Below are positions 18,668 through 27,528 of a DNA stretch of 64,000 bases, one piece after another. Under the pieces are notes generated by a model that worked only from the letters and a program-made list of their open reading frames with translations, did not search any database and was not told where the DNA came from. Where the stretch lies: the NCBI RefSeq assembly GCF_013337185.1, contig NZ_SWDE01000001.1, positions 558,001 to 622,000 on the forward strand, written 5' to 3'. Position 1 is the stretch's first letter; each line of letters begins with the position of its first letter. The translations under genes were made by a program, and so were the position numbers. The DNA comes from Serratia proteamaculans (GTDB lineage Bacteria; Pseudomonadota; Gammaproteobacteria; Enterobacterales; Enterobacteriaceae).

Positions 18668-19771
18668 ATGAGCTATTTATCACTTTGTAACATCAAGAAA
18701 ACCTGGGGCGATAAATCCGCCCTGGATGACGTCAGTTTTGACGTAAAAGAAGGTGATTTTGTTGCGCTGCTGGGACCTTCCGGCTGCGGTAAGTCTACCC
18801 TGCTACGCACCCTGGCCGGGCTGGAGTCCGCTGACAGCGGCACGATTGAGATCCAGCAACGTGACGTGACCGCCCTGCCGCCATCGCAGCGTAAATTATC
18901 GATGGTATTCCAGTCTTACGCGTTATTCCCCCACCTCAGCGTGCGTGAAAACCTGTTGTTTGGCCTGCGAGCCAGAGGTGAAGACAAGCAACACTTTGCC
19001 TCCCGGTTAGCCGATATCAGCAAGCTGATGGAACTGGAGCCGCTGTTGGATCGCTTGCCGTCGCAGCTTTCCGGCGGGCAGCAACAGCGTGTGGCGCTGG
19101 GCCGTGCGGTGATCGCCCAGAACAAACTGTGCCTGATGGATGAACCCTTATCCAACCTGGACGCCAAGCTGCGCCAAAGCATGCGTCGGGAAATCCGTGC
19201 GCTACAGCGTAAGCTGGGGTTGACCATGCTGTATGTCACCCATGATCAAACCGAAGCCATGAGCATGGCGGACAAAATCATTCTGCTGAACGATGGCCGC
19301 ATTGAGCAGCACGACACCCCAGACAACTTATATAACAACCCTGCCAGCATTTTTGCCGCGCAATTTATCGGAGCGCCACCGATGAACATCATCCCGTTAA
19401 CGCGCAAAAGTGATGGGTTTCATATTGGTAACGCCCCGCTGCCGGTCGTCTTTGGCAGCCAGGAAATGGCGTTGAGTCTGGGGATCCGCGCCGAAGAGAT
19501 TAGCCTGTGTGCTCCGGGCAGCGGCAATCTTACCTGCCAGGTGCTCAGCTATGAATATATGGGTGCCGATACCCTCGTCGTTTGTCATCTGCCGGCGGTT
19601 CAGGGGCAAATCACGGTCAAAACTCCCGGCATGCAACACTTTACCGAAGGCAGCCTGGTCGGTCTGCAATGGGCCGGCCACGCGCAGTACCTGTTTTCCT
19701 CCAGTGGTGAGCGTTGTCACGCCATGGAGCAGGCTTTTCAGCCAGTGACTCATCAATACGCCGTTCAATAA
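18668..19771 (+). CDS. ABC transporter ATP-binding protein, UgpC/MalK/PotA-like
   Basis: 367 residues. Walker A GPSGCGKSTLL, Q-loop VFQSYALFPH, signature LSGGQQQRVALGRA, Walker B LCLMDEPLSNLD, and the switch His in YVTHDQTEAM are all present, followed by a C-terminal TOBE-like regulatory region. This is the ATPase of a carbohydrate/glycerol-phosphate type importer. It is the first gene of a five-gene run reaching 23792, with short gaps. The order ATPase, binding protein, two permeases differs from E. coli ugpBAEC but the component set is the same. Confidence 0.9.
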   Translation: MSYLSLCNIKKTWGDKSALDDVSFDVKEGDFVALLGPSGCGKSTLLRTLAGLESADSGTIEIQQRDVTALPPSQRKLSMVFQSYALFPHLSVRENLLFGLRARGEDKQHFASRLADISKLMELEPLLDRLPSQLSGGQQQRVALGRAVIAQNKLCLMDEPLSNLDAKLRQSMRREIRALQRKLGLTMLYVTHDQTEAMSMADKIILLNDGRIEQHDTPDNLYNNPASIFAAQFIGAPPMNIIPLTRKSDGFHIGNAPLPVVFGSQEMALSLGIRAEEISLCAPGSGNLTCQVLSYEYMGADTLVVCHLPAVQGQITVKTPGMQHFTEGSLVGLQWAGHAQYLFSSSGERCHAMEQAFQPVTHQYAVQ

Positions 19772-19805
19772 TCAAAAAAACATCATTTTATTTCAGGGGA
19801 ATACC

Positions 19806-21092
19806 ATGTCCGTCTCGATCCGTTTATCCAGGTTAAGCGCTGTTGCCCTGTTGCTGGCCGGTGTGACTCTTTCTGCCCAGGCGGCGGATGCCGTAAAACT
19901 GCAAATGTACTATCCGATCGCGGTCGGCGGCAAAATCAGCCATACCGTTGAAGGCCTGGTGGCAGATTTCGAAAAATTGCACCCGGATATCAGTATTCAG
20001 CCGGTCTATACCGGTGACTATGCCACCACGGTGACCAAGGCATTAACCGCGTTCCGTGGCGGCAACGCCCCGCAAATCGCCGTCATTGGCGATATCGAGG
20101 CCTATTCGCTGATCGACGCCGGGGCTATTTTACCGGTCAGCGATCTGGCCAACGATCAGGCAGGCAAGGCCTGGATCGACGGCTTCTATCCGGCATTTAT
20201 TCGCAAAATCCAGGGTAAGGTCTGGGGCATTCCGTTCCAGCGTTCTACCGTGGTGCTGTACTGGAATAAACAGGCGTTCCAGCAAGCCGGGCTTGATGGC
20301 GAGACCCCACCGGCCAACTGGCAGCAGGTGGTCGATTTTGGCCAGAAACTGGTCGTTCGCAACGGCAACGAAGTTAAACAATGGGGGATTGAGATCCCTT
20401 CCACCCCGATTGGCTATTGGACTTTCCAGGGCATTGCCGCCACCAATGGCAGCCATTTGGATAACGGCAAGGGTACGGCGGTGACCTTCAACACCCCGGC
20501 CAACGTTGAGGCGTTAACCTGGCTGACCGATTTGGCGCAGAAATATCAAGTCTCTCCAAAAGGTGCCATTACCTGGAGCACCACGCCGCAGGACTTTATC
20601 GACGGCAAAACCGCCATGATGGTGACCACCACCGGCAACCTGACCACGGTGCGTGAAAACGCCAGGTTCCCGTTTGGCGTCGCCATGCTGCCGGAGAAAA
20701 CCCAACGCGGCAGCCCGACCGGCGGTGGCAACCTGTACCTGTTCAAAGGCACCAGCCCGGCTCAACAACAAGCCGCCGTGACCTTTATGCGCTGGCTCTC
20801 TGCGCCGGAACAAGCCGCCCGCTGGAGCATCGCCACCGGCTATGTGGCCACCTCACCGGCCGCCTGGGAAACCGCAACCATGAAAGAATATGCCGTCAAA
20901 GTGCCGCAGGCGACCGTGGCGCGTGAACAGTTGAAATATTCGCAACCCGAGCTTTCAACCTATAACAGCGTGCAAATTCAGGAGTTGCTCAATCGCGCGG
21001 TGGAAGCCGCAGTGACACAGGGCAAAACTCCGGCGCAGGCGCTGGAAAGTGCACAAAAACAGGCCGACCGCCTGCTGCAACGCTACCAATAA
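19806..21092 (+). CDS. ABC extracellular solute-binding protein, UgpB-like
   Basis: 428 residues with a signal peptide (SAVALLLAGVTLSAQAADA). It resembles E. coli UgpB at several stretches: FRGGNAPQIAVIGD, PFQRSTVVLYWNKQAFQQAGL followed by PPANW, and the segment MMVTTTGNLTTVRENARFPFG. That suggests a ligand of the glycerol-3-phosphate or glycerophosphodiester class, but sequence similarity alone does not fix it. Encoded 34 bp after the ATPase gene. Confidence 0.85.
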   Translation: MSVSIRLSRLSAVALLLAGVTLSAQAADAVKLQMYYPIAVGGKISHTVEGLVADFEKLHPDISIQPVYTGDYATTVTKALTAFRGGNAPQIAVIGDIEAYSLIDAGAILPVSDLANDQAGKAWIDGFYPAFIRKIQGKVWGIPFQRSTVVLYWNKQAFQQAGLDGETPPANWQQVVDFGQKLVVRNGNEVKQWGIEIPSTPIGYWTFQGIAATNGSHLDNGKGTAVTFNTPANVEALTWLTDLAQKYQVSPKGAITWSTTPQDFIDGKTAMMVTTTGNLTTVRENARFPFGVAMLPEKTQRGSPTGGGNLYLFKGTSPAQQQAAVTFMRWLSAPEQAARWSIATGYVATSPAAWETATMKEYAVKVPQATVAREQLKYSQPELSTYNSVQIQELLNRAVEAAVTQGKTPAQALESAQKQADRLLQRYQ

Positions 21093-21103
21093 CCGGAGCC
21101 GGC

Positions 21104-22015
21104 ATGACCCAAGCACATTCTGCCGCACCCGCCGCTGCCCATAAGCGCTTTTCTTTGCAGCTTTATGGTTATCTGCTGGTCCTGCCGGCGTTGGTTTTTC
21201 TGATCACCTTTACCCATTACCCGGCTTTGGCCACGGTGTGGGAAAGCCTGTTCAGCGCGGCGCACAATAACCGACCGGCCCAATTCGTTGGGCTGGAAAA
21301 CTACCGTGCCCTGCTGGATGACGAAACCTTCATGCTGGCGCTGCGTAATAACCTGTTATATGCGGCCGTCACCATTCCCCTGGCAGTAGGATTGGCACTG
21401 CTGATGGCGCTGGCGGTAAACCGGCGCATGCGCGGTACGGCTTTTGCCCGCGCCGCCTTCTTCATTCCTTCGCTGCTGCCGATGGTGGCCATCGCCAATC
21501 TGTGGCTGTTTTTTTATACCCCACAGGTAGGGTTGCTGAATCAGTTGCTGGCCATGTTTTCGCTGCCTGCGGTCAACTGGCTGGGGGATCCCCAATCCGC
21601 GCTGTATTGCCTGATGGCGGTGTCGGTATGGCGTGAGGCCGGTTTCTTTATGATCTTTTATCTGGCGGCCCTACAGCAGATTGATCCCAAACTGGGCGAA
21701 GCTGCCGAGATAGAGGGGGCCTCGCGCAGCTACTTCTTTCGCCGTATCCAGTGGCCGCTGCTGATGCCGACCACGCTATTTATTCTGATCAATGCTTCGA
21801 TGAATGCTTTCCGCATTGTCGATCAGGTGATTGCCATGACCAACGGCGGGCCGGACAACAGCACCAGTCTGCTGCTGTTCTACATCTACCGCACAGCATT
21901 CAGCTATTGGGATTTGCCCTACGCCTCGGCGATGACCGTGGTGCTGTTGGTCATTTTAGCCAGTATCGCGTTAATCAAATTCAATCTGCTGGATAAGCGA
22001 GCCCACTACCAATGA
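21104..22015 (+). CDS. ABC transporter permease, UgpA-like
   Basis: 303 residues with about six membrane helices. The EAA loop that docks on the ATPase is visible (EAAEIEGASRSYFFRRI). It starts 11 bp after the binding-protein gene, and its stop overlaps the start of the next permease. Confidence 0.9.
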   Translation: MTQAHSAAPAAAHKRFSLQLYGYLLVLPALVFLITFTHYPALATVWESLFSAAHNNRPAQFVGLENYRALLDDETFMLALRNNLLYAAVTIPLAVGLALLMALAVNRRMRGTAFARAAFFIPSLLPMVAIANLWLFFYTPQVGLLNQLLAMFSLPAVNWLGDPQSALYCLMAVSVWREAGFFMIFYLAALQQIDPKLGEAAEIEGASRSYFFRRIQWPLLMPTTLFILINASMNAFRIVDQVIAMTNGGPDNSTSLLLFYIYRTAFSYWDLPYASAMTVVLLVILASIALIKFNLLDKRAHYQ

Positions 22016-22854
22016 GCCTTTCCATCACTTCCTCGCCGCCGCGCAGTATTTCCCTGCGCCGCCTTTGTTGGTGGCTGCTTACCTGGGGGGCCGCAATCTT
22101 GTGGGTCTTCCCAATCCTGGTCGCTACCTGGGTGGCCATTCATCCCGCTGCCGATCAGGGCGGTTTTTCATTGTTTTCGCCGTTAACTGCCCAGAACTTT
22201 ATCAATGCCTGGCATGCCGCGCCTTTCGGCCGTTATTTCCTCAACACCATCATGCTGGTGCTGCTGATTGTGTTCTGCCAACTGATATTGGCCACCATGG
22301 CCGCCTACGCTCTGGTGCGATTCAGGCTTAAGGGGGCGGGCATACTGTTTGCTTTGGTGCTGCTGCAGTTGATGATCAGCCCCGATGTGTTGATCCTGAA
22401 TAACTACCAGACCATTGGCGCGCTGGGGCTACGCGATACGCTACTGGGGATCGCCCTGCCTTACTTTGCCTCGGCATTTGCCATTTTCCTGCTGCGCCAG
22501 ACCTTCAAAAGCATCCCGCTGGTGCTGGAGGAAGCGGCGATTGTCGAAGGCGCCAGCCGGTTTTACATCCTGCGCCGCATCTATATCCCGCTGGCAAAAC
22601 CGGTGTATATCGCTTTTGCGCTGGTATCAATCAGTTTCCACTGGAATGATTTTCTCTGGCCGTTGGTGATCACCGACTCGGTTAACGTGCGGCCACTGAC
22701 CGTCGGACTGCAGCTATTTTCAGCGCCAGAGCAAGGTGTGCAATGGGCGTTGATCGGTGCCGCGACGCTGATGACTTCCCTACCTTTGCTGGTGCTGTTT
22801 CTGGTGTTTCAGCGTCAGTTCGTCCAATCCTTTATGCGCGCCGGCATTCGCTAG
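22012..22854 (+). CDS. ABC transporter permease, UgpE-like
   Basis: 280 residues, about six membrane helices, EAA loop EEAAIVEGASRFYILRRI. The ATG overlaps the previous stop by four bases (ATGA), which indicates translational coupling and a heterodimeric channel. Confidence 0.9.
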   Translation: MSLSITSSPPRSISLRRLCWWLLTWGAAILWVFPILVATWVAIHPAADQGGFSLFSPLTAQNFINAWHAAPFGRYFLNTIMLVLLIVFCQLILATMAAYALVRFRLKGAGILFALVLLQLMISPDVLILNNYQTIGALGLRDTLLGIALPYFASAFAIFLLRQTFKSIPLVLEEAAIVEGASRFYILRRIYIPLAKPVYIAFALVSISFHWNDFLWPLVITDSVNVRPLTVGLQLFSAPEQGVQWALIGAATLMTSLPLLVLFLVFQRQFVQSFMRAGIR

Positions 22855-22871
22855 CGCTGAGCGGGTAACCC

Positions 22872-23792
22872 ATGACTTCAAATCTCACCGCAGCACAATC
22901 TCTGGCCCTGGGCCAGGTCAGTTCGCTTTACCAGCACCCAGCACTTTCCGGGCAATCACAACCGCCAGGGACCCTTCGCTTTGGGCTAATTGCCGATCCG
23001 CAATATGCTGATGCCGATCCCAATCTGGAATATAACCGTTACTACCGTAACAGCCTGAGTAAGCTGAGCCAGGCGATTACCGAACTGAATGATTTGCCGC
23101 TGGCCTTTGTTGCCACGCTCGGGGATTTGGTTGACGATAACTGGAGCAGTTACGCCGAGTTATTGCCGGTATACGGGCAGTTGCTTCATCCCCATGCGGT
23201 GGTGTTGGGCAACCATGACGCCGACGTCATTTCCCGTCACCTGGCGGCTCAGTCTCCTGCGCTGGCGCTGCCCAAGCACTATTATCAATTCAGCCTGAAC
23301 GGCTACCGTTTTATCGTGATTGACGGTAACGATCTGAGTCTGTATTGCAATCAGGCTAACGGTGATGAGCGCGCGCAGGCACAGCAACTGCTGGCCCGCA
23401 TCCGTGCCGAGCATCAACCACAAGCACAAAGCTGGAACGGCGCCGTTGGCGATGAACAGCTGCGCTGGCTGGAATGCAGCCTGGCGGATGCGCAAAGCAA
23501 AGGCGAAACCGTTGTGGTGTTCGGTCACTATCCGCTGGCACCGGCCAATGAACACAACCTGTGGAACTGCGATGCGCTGGTGGCCCTGCTGTGCCGCTAT
23601 CAGGTACGCGCCTACTTTGCCGGTCACTATCATTTGGGGGATTATGTGCGGGTGGAAAACACCGACTTTATCACCCTAAAGGGCATGGTCGATGGTGACG
23701 ATCTGCTGCCGTTCGCTATGGTTGAACTGGCAGGCGAAACACTTTCGGTCACCGGCTATGGCCCGGAAATCAGCCGGGTGCTGGTGCGATAA
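22872..23792 (+). CDS. Metallophosphoesterase, ADP-ribose/CDP-alcohol diphosphatase-like
   Basis: 306 residues, no signal peptide. Calcineurin-type metal motifs occur in order: LIADPQYAD near residue 39, LGDLVDD, LGNHDAD, FGHYPLAP and AGHYHLGDY. The starting motif (D-x-Q-Y-A-D), the RYYRNSL stretch and the WNGAVG segment are characteristic of the Mn-dependent ADP-ribose/CDP-alcohol diphosphatases, which cleave CDP-choline, CDP-glycerol or ADP-ribose. It ends the Ugp-like transporter operon (17 bp after the permease), taking the place of the phosphodiesterase UgpQ in E. coli. It probably processes the imported compound or a product of it. Confidence 0.8.
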   Translation: MTSNLTAAQSLALGQVSSLYQHPALSGQSQPPGTLRFGLIADPQYADADPNLEYNRYYRNSLSKLSQAITELNDLPLAFVATLGDLVDDNWSSYAELLPVYGQLLHPHAVVLGNHDADVISRHLAAQSPALALPKHYYQFSLNGYRFIVIDGNDLSLYCNQANGDERAQAQQLLARIRAEHQPQAQSWNGAVGDEQLRWLECSLADAQSKGETVVVFGHYPLAPANEHNLWNCDALVALLCRYQVRAYFAGHYHLGDYVRVENTDFITLKGMVDGDDLLPFAMVELAGETLSVTGYGPEISRVLVR

Positions 23793-23808
23793 ACACCAGC
23801 CAGGGCCC

Positions 23809-23845
23809 CCCTATAACACGGCGAGTAGCCTGCCGTGTTATAGGG
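23809..23845. terminator. Strong hairpin between convergent genes
   Basis: A perfect 14-bp stem (CCCTATAACACGGC / GCCGTGTTATAGGG) with a 9-nt loop. It lies 16 bp after the phosphoesterase stop and 4 bp from the stop of the next minus-strand gene. The T-run is weak (ATTTAT). Confidence 0.65.
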
Positions 23846-23848
23846 CAT

Positions 23849-24442
23849 TTATAGCGAACCAAATTCCATACTCACCGGTTCGATCAGGTCCAAAAATGCC
23901 TCGCAGGCAGTTTGCCCTTGCCAGGACGCACAGATGGCTTCCGCATGCTGTTGATCATCGGCAAATGCAAGATCGACAAACACTCCGTTGCCCAAACTGA
24001 CCAGATGCTGACTCTTCCACCCCTGCTGAAGAGAAAGATGGGTTCCCACCATCAGGTTATAGGCGCTGCGCATTTCGCTCTCATCAACACCAGGCTTCAG
24101 CCGAAACCGCCCTATTTCAATGCCACATCCTGTTCCCATTCGCGCGGCTTGAGCCAAGGGGGCCGTATAATGCCCCATGTTTACCAAACTTTTGACGGAA
24201 GACCTAAAACTGGAGAATTCAGGTTGGCTCTCGACGGCTTTTGCAGCAGCCAGCGCGTCCTTATGGCTATTCCACATAACCAGATCGACACGCTCAGTTG
24301 GGCTATCCATGCCTGAAAATGCAACCCAATCTATAAATCCTGGGAAATGCTTCAGCATATTTTGTGCAATAGCTCTTGCTGAATCAGCTTGCTGCGGGTC
24401 TTTTACCTTGTAGGTGACTATCTCGTAACATGGGGTGGTCAT
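23849..24442 (-). CDS. Tandem ABM-like (dimeric alpha-beta barrel) hypothetical protein
   Basis: 197 residues, no signal peptide. It looks like two ferredoxin-like alpha/beta halves, each with a beta-alpha-beta start: CYEIVTYKVKDPQQADSARAI and CGIEIGRFRLKPGVDESEM. That is the pattern of antibiotic-biosynthesis-monooxygenase or stress-response barrel proteins. Function is unknown. It is divergent from the WYL regulator, across a large perfect operator-like inverted repeat, so that regulator likely controls it. Confidence 0.6.
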   Translation of the reverse strand: MTTPCYEIVTYKVKDPQQADSARAIAQNMLKHFPGFIDWVAFSGMDSPTERVDLVMWNSHKDALAAAKAVESQPEFSSFRSSVKSLVNMGHYTAPLAQAARMGTGCGIEIGRFRLKPGVDESEMRSAYNLMVGTHLSLQQGWKSQHLVSLGNGVFVDLAFADDQQHAEAICASWQGQTACEAFLDLIEPVSMEFGSL

Positions 24443-24482
24443 GTAAACTCCGTTATCATCTTGATATGAAGTCTTAATCGTA

Positions 24483-24519
24483 TGACACTACCCTGACAGT
24501 TTTTGTCAGGGTAGTGTCA
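24483..24519. promoter_or_regulatory. Large perfect inverted repeat, probable operator of the WYL regulator
   Basis: Arms TGACACTACCCTGACA and TGTCAGGGTAGTGTCA (16 bp each, perfect) flank a 5-nt centre. It sits 40 bp before the start of the divergent barrel protein and 9 bp before the ATG of the regulator, the position expected for a shared autoregulatory site. Confidence 0.75.
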
Positions 24520-24528
24520 CCTCAAACT

Positions 24529-25206
24529 ATGAAAACTATTCGGTTATTCGCGTTACTCGATAATCTCCGTTGTCGCGTACATCCTGTCTCAGCAGAAGTT
24601 TTGGCCCAGGCTTTGAATGTCTCGGTGAGAACAATATACAGAGACATGGCAACGCTTCAGGCCATCGGGGCCCCCATTCGTGGTGAGTCTGGCTTGGGTT
24701 ACTTGCTTGAAAAAGGCCATTTTCTCCCGCCGCTGAGTTTTGACCCCGATGAATTGGACGCGATTATGCTGGGAATGAGGCTGATTGCGGCTCGCAGTGA
24801 TGATGCGCTCTCTGCTGCCGCGAACCGGGTTTCGGCCAAAATCAGCGCGGTGATTGATGTCAAAAAGACAGATATCTACAAAAGGCTCCCTCTCAGGGCC
24901 GTATCTCGGCAAACAGAAGAAAGCGCAAAGGCCAATAAACATCTGGCTTTCCTGCGCCTTGCGATAAGACAACGTCTCCAACTGAATATGACTTATCTGG
25001 ATCTTAAAGGGGCAAAGAGTCACCGAATCGCCCGCCCCCTTGGTTTGACAATTTTTGATGCGGTGTGGTTGCTGACGATATGGTGCGAAACCCGTTCAGA
25101 TTTTCGTAATCTGAGGGTCGATAACATCATCTCTGCCGCGGGTACCGGCCTGCATTTCAGACCTGAGAGTGGCAAATTGTTTGAAGATTACCTCAAGACA
25201 CTTTAG
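24529..25206 (+). CDS. YafY/WYL-family helix-turn-helix transcriptional regulator
   Basis: About 225 residues from the ATG at 24529; a GTG at 24514 falls inside the inverted repeat and is less likely. The DeoR-type helix-turn-helix is LAQALNVSVRTIYRDMATLQ, followed by GAPIRGESGLGYLL. The C-terminal half holds a WYL-like ligand domain (MTYLDLKGAKSHRIARPLGL...VWLLTIWCETRSDFRNLRVD). It probably represses itself and the divergent ABM-like gene. The ligand is unknown. Confidence 0.85.
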   Translation: MKTIRLFALLDNLRCRVHPVSAEVLAQALNVSVRTIYRDMATLQAIGAPIRGESGLGYLLEKGHFLPPLSFDPDELDAIMLGMRLIAARSDDALSAAANRVSAKISAVIDVKKTDIYKRLPLRAVSRQTEESAKANKHLAFLRLAIRQRLQLNMTYLDLKGAKSHRIARPLGLTIFDAVWLLTIWCETRSDFRNLRVDNIISAAGTGLHFRPESGKLFEDYLKTL

Positions 25207-25222
25207 AACCACTTGAGGCACA

Positions 25223-26329
25223 TCAGGACGCCAGCCCGCCGCCGCCTGCGTAGGGGGTTTTACCGGCAATCTTCATCACCTCGGTCCCAAAGGTGACAAA
25301 AGGCGTCTGGCGGCTGGCATAAATCAGTCCACCCGCTTTAGCGCGCACCGCTTTTACCGTATCGGTGATCGGGTCAACAATTTCAGCTACCGCCTCATCC
25401 GCTTCCACCCACTCCCCCGGCTGGCGTAGCAACAACAGAATGCCGCTGGCGGGTGCGGTAACAATCTCCCCGGCAGCAAACGGCAACATGGCGACCTCAA
25501 GCTGCGGTATCACCGGGGAAGCACCGGCAACGGCACCGCGGTGCTGTAAGTATCGATAGAGTCGCTCGGCATCGCCGCTGGCCAACGGGTGGCTGATATC
25601 GCGCTGGCCGCGTAACTCCAGCGTGACCGCCATACAACCCGGAGTCATCCCATCAAGGGCGGAATGCTCTGCTGCCAGCCGATGCCAAGGCAGGCCGCAG
25701 GCTTCATCAAAGGAGCCACCACCGCTGTCTTGCGAAAGCAGCACCGCACCCATGTCCATAAAGCGGGCCAATGTTTCCGCCTGTTCGCTCCAGGCCGGAT
25801 CGGCGTACATGTGCAGGATCGCGCGGTCGTCGCAGTGTAGATCCAGCACCACGTCCGCGTCACAGGCCAACAGCAACAGTTGCCTGCGCAGCGCCGTGAC
25901 TTCGCTGGTGTCTGGCACCGCCTGTAAAACATGGCGCATAGCGGTGCGTACCTGCTGATGCATAGGCTCTGCGGTACTGAAATCCTGCTGCTGCAACAAG
26001 CGGGCTAAATCAGGAAAGTCACGGTTAAAATTGCGGCCACTGACCAGATCGAAGCGCCCTATACCTGCGTTGAGCAGCACCTGCGCCAGTCCTGGTGGGT
26101 TGGCTACCGGGACAAGAATTATTTCACTTTGCAGTTCACCACGCCGTTCCGCCTGGCTGAGCAATCTTTTAAGATAGTGCAGCACCAGCATGCCGGGCAG
26201 TTCATCGGCATGCAGACCGGCCTGCAGGTAAATTTTTTCGCCTTTACCCGGCTGGCCGAAATGAAAACTGGTGAATTGGCGCTGCCCACCCAGGGCATGT
26301 TCAGGTAACTTATGCTGTTTACTTTTCAT
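25223..26329 (-). CDS. M14-family zinc amidohydrolase, succinylglutamate desuccinylase/aspartoacylase-like
   Basis: 368 residues. Zinc ligands are recognisable: GLHADELPG (H-x2-E) near residue 38 and the His in DLHCDD. An aspartoacylase-like C-terminal beta domain (GEIVTAPASGILL...GEWVEADEAV) follows. Family members hydrolyse N-acyl amino acids such as N-succinylglutamate or N-acetylaspartate. It is cytoplasmic. It is divergent from an Lrp-type regulator, with the two start codons only about 14 bases apart, and lies near an amino-acid ABC/DDAH operon, which suggests a role in amino-acid derivative breakdown. Confidence 0.8.
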   Translation of the reverse strand: MKSKQHKLPEHALGGQRQFTSFHFGQPGKGEKIYLQAGLHADELPGMLVLHYLKRLLSQAERRGELQSEIILVPVANPPGLAQVLLNAGIGRFDLVSGRNFNRDFPDLARLLQQQDFSTAEPMHQQVRTAMRHVLQAVPDTSEVTALRRQLLLLACDADVVLDLHCDDRAILHMYADPAWSEQAETLARFMDMGAVLLSQDSGGGSFDEACGLPWHRLAAEHSALDGMTPGCMAVTLELRGQRDISHPLASGDAERLYRYLQHRGAVAGASPVIPQLEVAMLPFAAGEIVTAPASGILLLLRQPGEWVEADEAVAEIVDPITDTVKAVRAKAGGLIYASRQTPFVTFGTEVMKIAGKTPYAGGGGLAS

Positions 26330-26343
26330 TGGACGCCCTATCT

Positions 26344-26799
26344 GTGGAAAAGAAAGCCCGGCTTGATCGCATCGACAAAAAAATCCTTGAAATACTGTGC
26401 CGGGATGGCCGCATTTCGTATCAAAAACTGTCCGAACAGGTCAATCTGACCGCCCGCCCTTGCCTTGAACGGGTTCGTGGGCTGGAGCGCGACGGAATTA
26501 TTCGTGGCTACAGCGCCATTATCGAATTGCCGGAGCCGGAACATGCGTTTGTGATCCAGGCGCAGATCGCGTTGGCCGACCACGGCCACTCCCAACCGGC
26601 GTTCGAGCAGGAAATGCGTAATACCCCAGAGGTATTGGACTGCTGGCTGGTCAGCGGCAACTTCGATTTTCTGGTGCGTATCGGCTGCCGCAGCATGGAA
26701 AACTATCGGCTGCTGGCCGATACCTGGCTGACCAGCAAAAAGTTTCGGGTGGATAAAATCGTCACCCTGACCGAGCTGCAGTCGATCAAACGATCCTGA
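26344..26799 (+). CDS. Lrp/AsnC-family transcriptional regulator
   Basis: About 151 residues starting at a GTG at 26344 (VEKKARLDRIDKKILE). A TTG at 26329 would give five more residues but overlaps the start codon of the divergent gene. The helix-turn-helix is ISYQKLSEQVNLTARPCLERVRGLE, and the RAM effector domain follows. It sits between the M14 gene and the ABC/DDAH operon, so it likely senses an amino acid and controls one or both. Confidence 0.85.
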   Translation: MEKKARLDRIDKKILEILCRDGRISYQKLSEQVNLTARPCLERVRGLERDGIIRGYSAIIELPEPEHAFVIQAQIALADHGHSQPAFEQEMRNTPEVLDCWLVSGNFDFLVRIGCRSMENYRLLADTWLTSKKFRVDKIVTLTELQSIKRS

Positions 26800-26805
26800 A
26801 CGGCA

Positions 26806-27528
26806 TCAATCGCGACGGATAAAGGCCAGCCAGCGACGCTCCGCCCGTGAAAACATGAAGATCAGCAGGAAAGTACACAGCAGGTAGAGCGCTGCCGCCA
26901 TCAGAAACGGAATAAAGGGTGAATAGGTGGCGGCATAAAAGGCACGAGCCACACCGGTGATATCCAGCAGCGTGACGGTGCTGGCCAGCGAGGTGGCATG
27001 CAGCAGGAAGACCATCTCATTATTCAGCGCCGGAATACCGCGGCGCAGCGTTGCCGGCAGCACCAGGCGGCGGATTATCTGCCACTGGCTCATGCCATAG
27101 GCCTCACCGGCAATCCACTCCTGACGCGGGAAGGTTTCCATCATGCCGGCCAACAGCTGGGCAACGTAAGCGCTGGTGTTGAGTACCAACGCCAGCGTGG
27201 CGCAGAAAGTGGCATCGCGAAACAGCAGCCAGAAAGGCTGGTCGTTCTGCCAGCCCAACTGCACCACGTCGAACTGTGACAGGCCGTAGTAAATCAGCAT
27301 CAACTGCAGATAGAGCGGCGTGCTACGGAAAAAGTAAGTCACGCTGCGGATAATCCACGACAACGGTCGCGGGCCATAGACCTGGCCGATCGCCATTAGC
27401 GCTGCCAGCAGCAATCCCGGCACCACCGATAACAAGAACAGTTTGGCGGTCATCGCCAGCCCGGTCACGTCGGAACCGTCGCTCCACAAAAAGCTCGGTG
27501 CCGCATCCAGCATATTTTGCAGATTCAT
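26806..27528 (-). CDS. Polar amino-acid ABC transporter permease (HisM-like)
   Basis: 240 residues with about five membrane helices. The His/Glu/Gln/Arg permease signature is visible (FFRSTPLYLQLMLIYYGLSQF), and the EAA loop reads GEAYGMSQWQIIRRLVLP. Its start overlaps the previous stop by one base (TGATG). It pairs with the following permease to form a heterodimeric channel. No ATPase gene is in this cluster. Confidence 0.88.
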   Translation of the reverse strand: MNLQNMLDAAPSFLWSDGSDVTGLAMTAKLFLLSVVPGLLLAALMAIGQVYGPRPLSWIIRSVTYFFRSTPLYLQLMLIYYGLSQFDVVQLGWQNDQPFWLLFRDATFCATLALVLNTSAYVAQLLAGMMETFPRQEWIAGEAYGMSQWQIIRRLVLPATLRRGIPALNNEMVFLLHATSLASTVTLLDITGVARAFYAATYSPFIPFLMAAALYLLCTFLLIFMFSRAERRWLAFIRRD

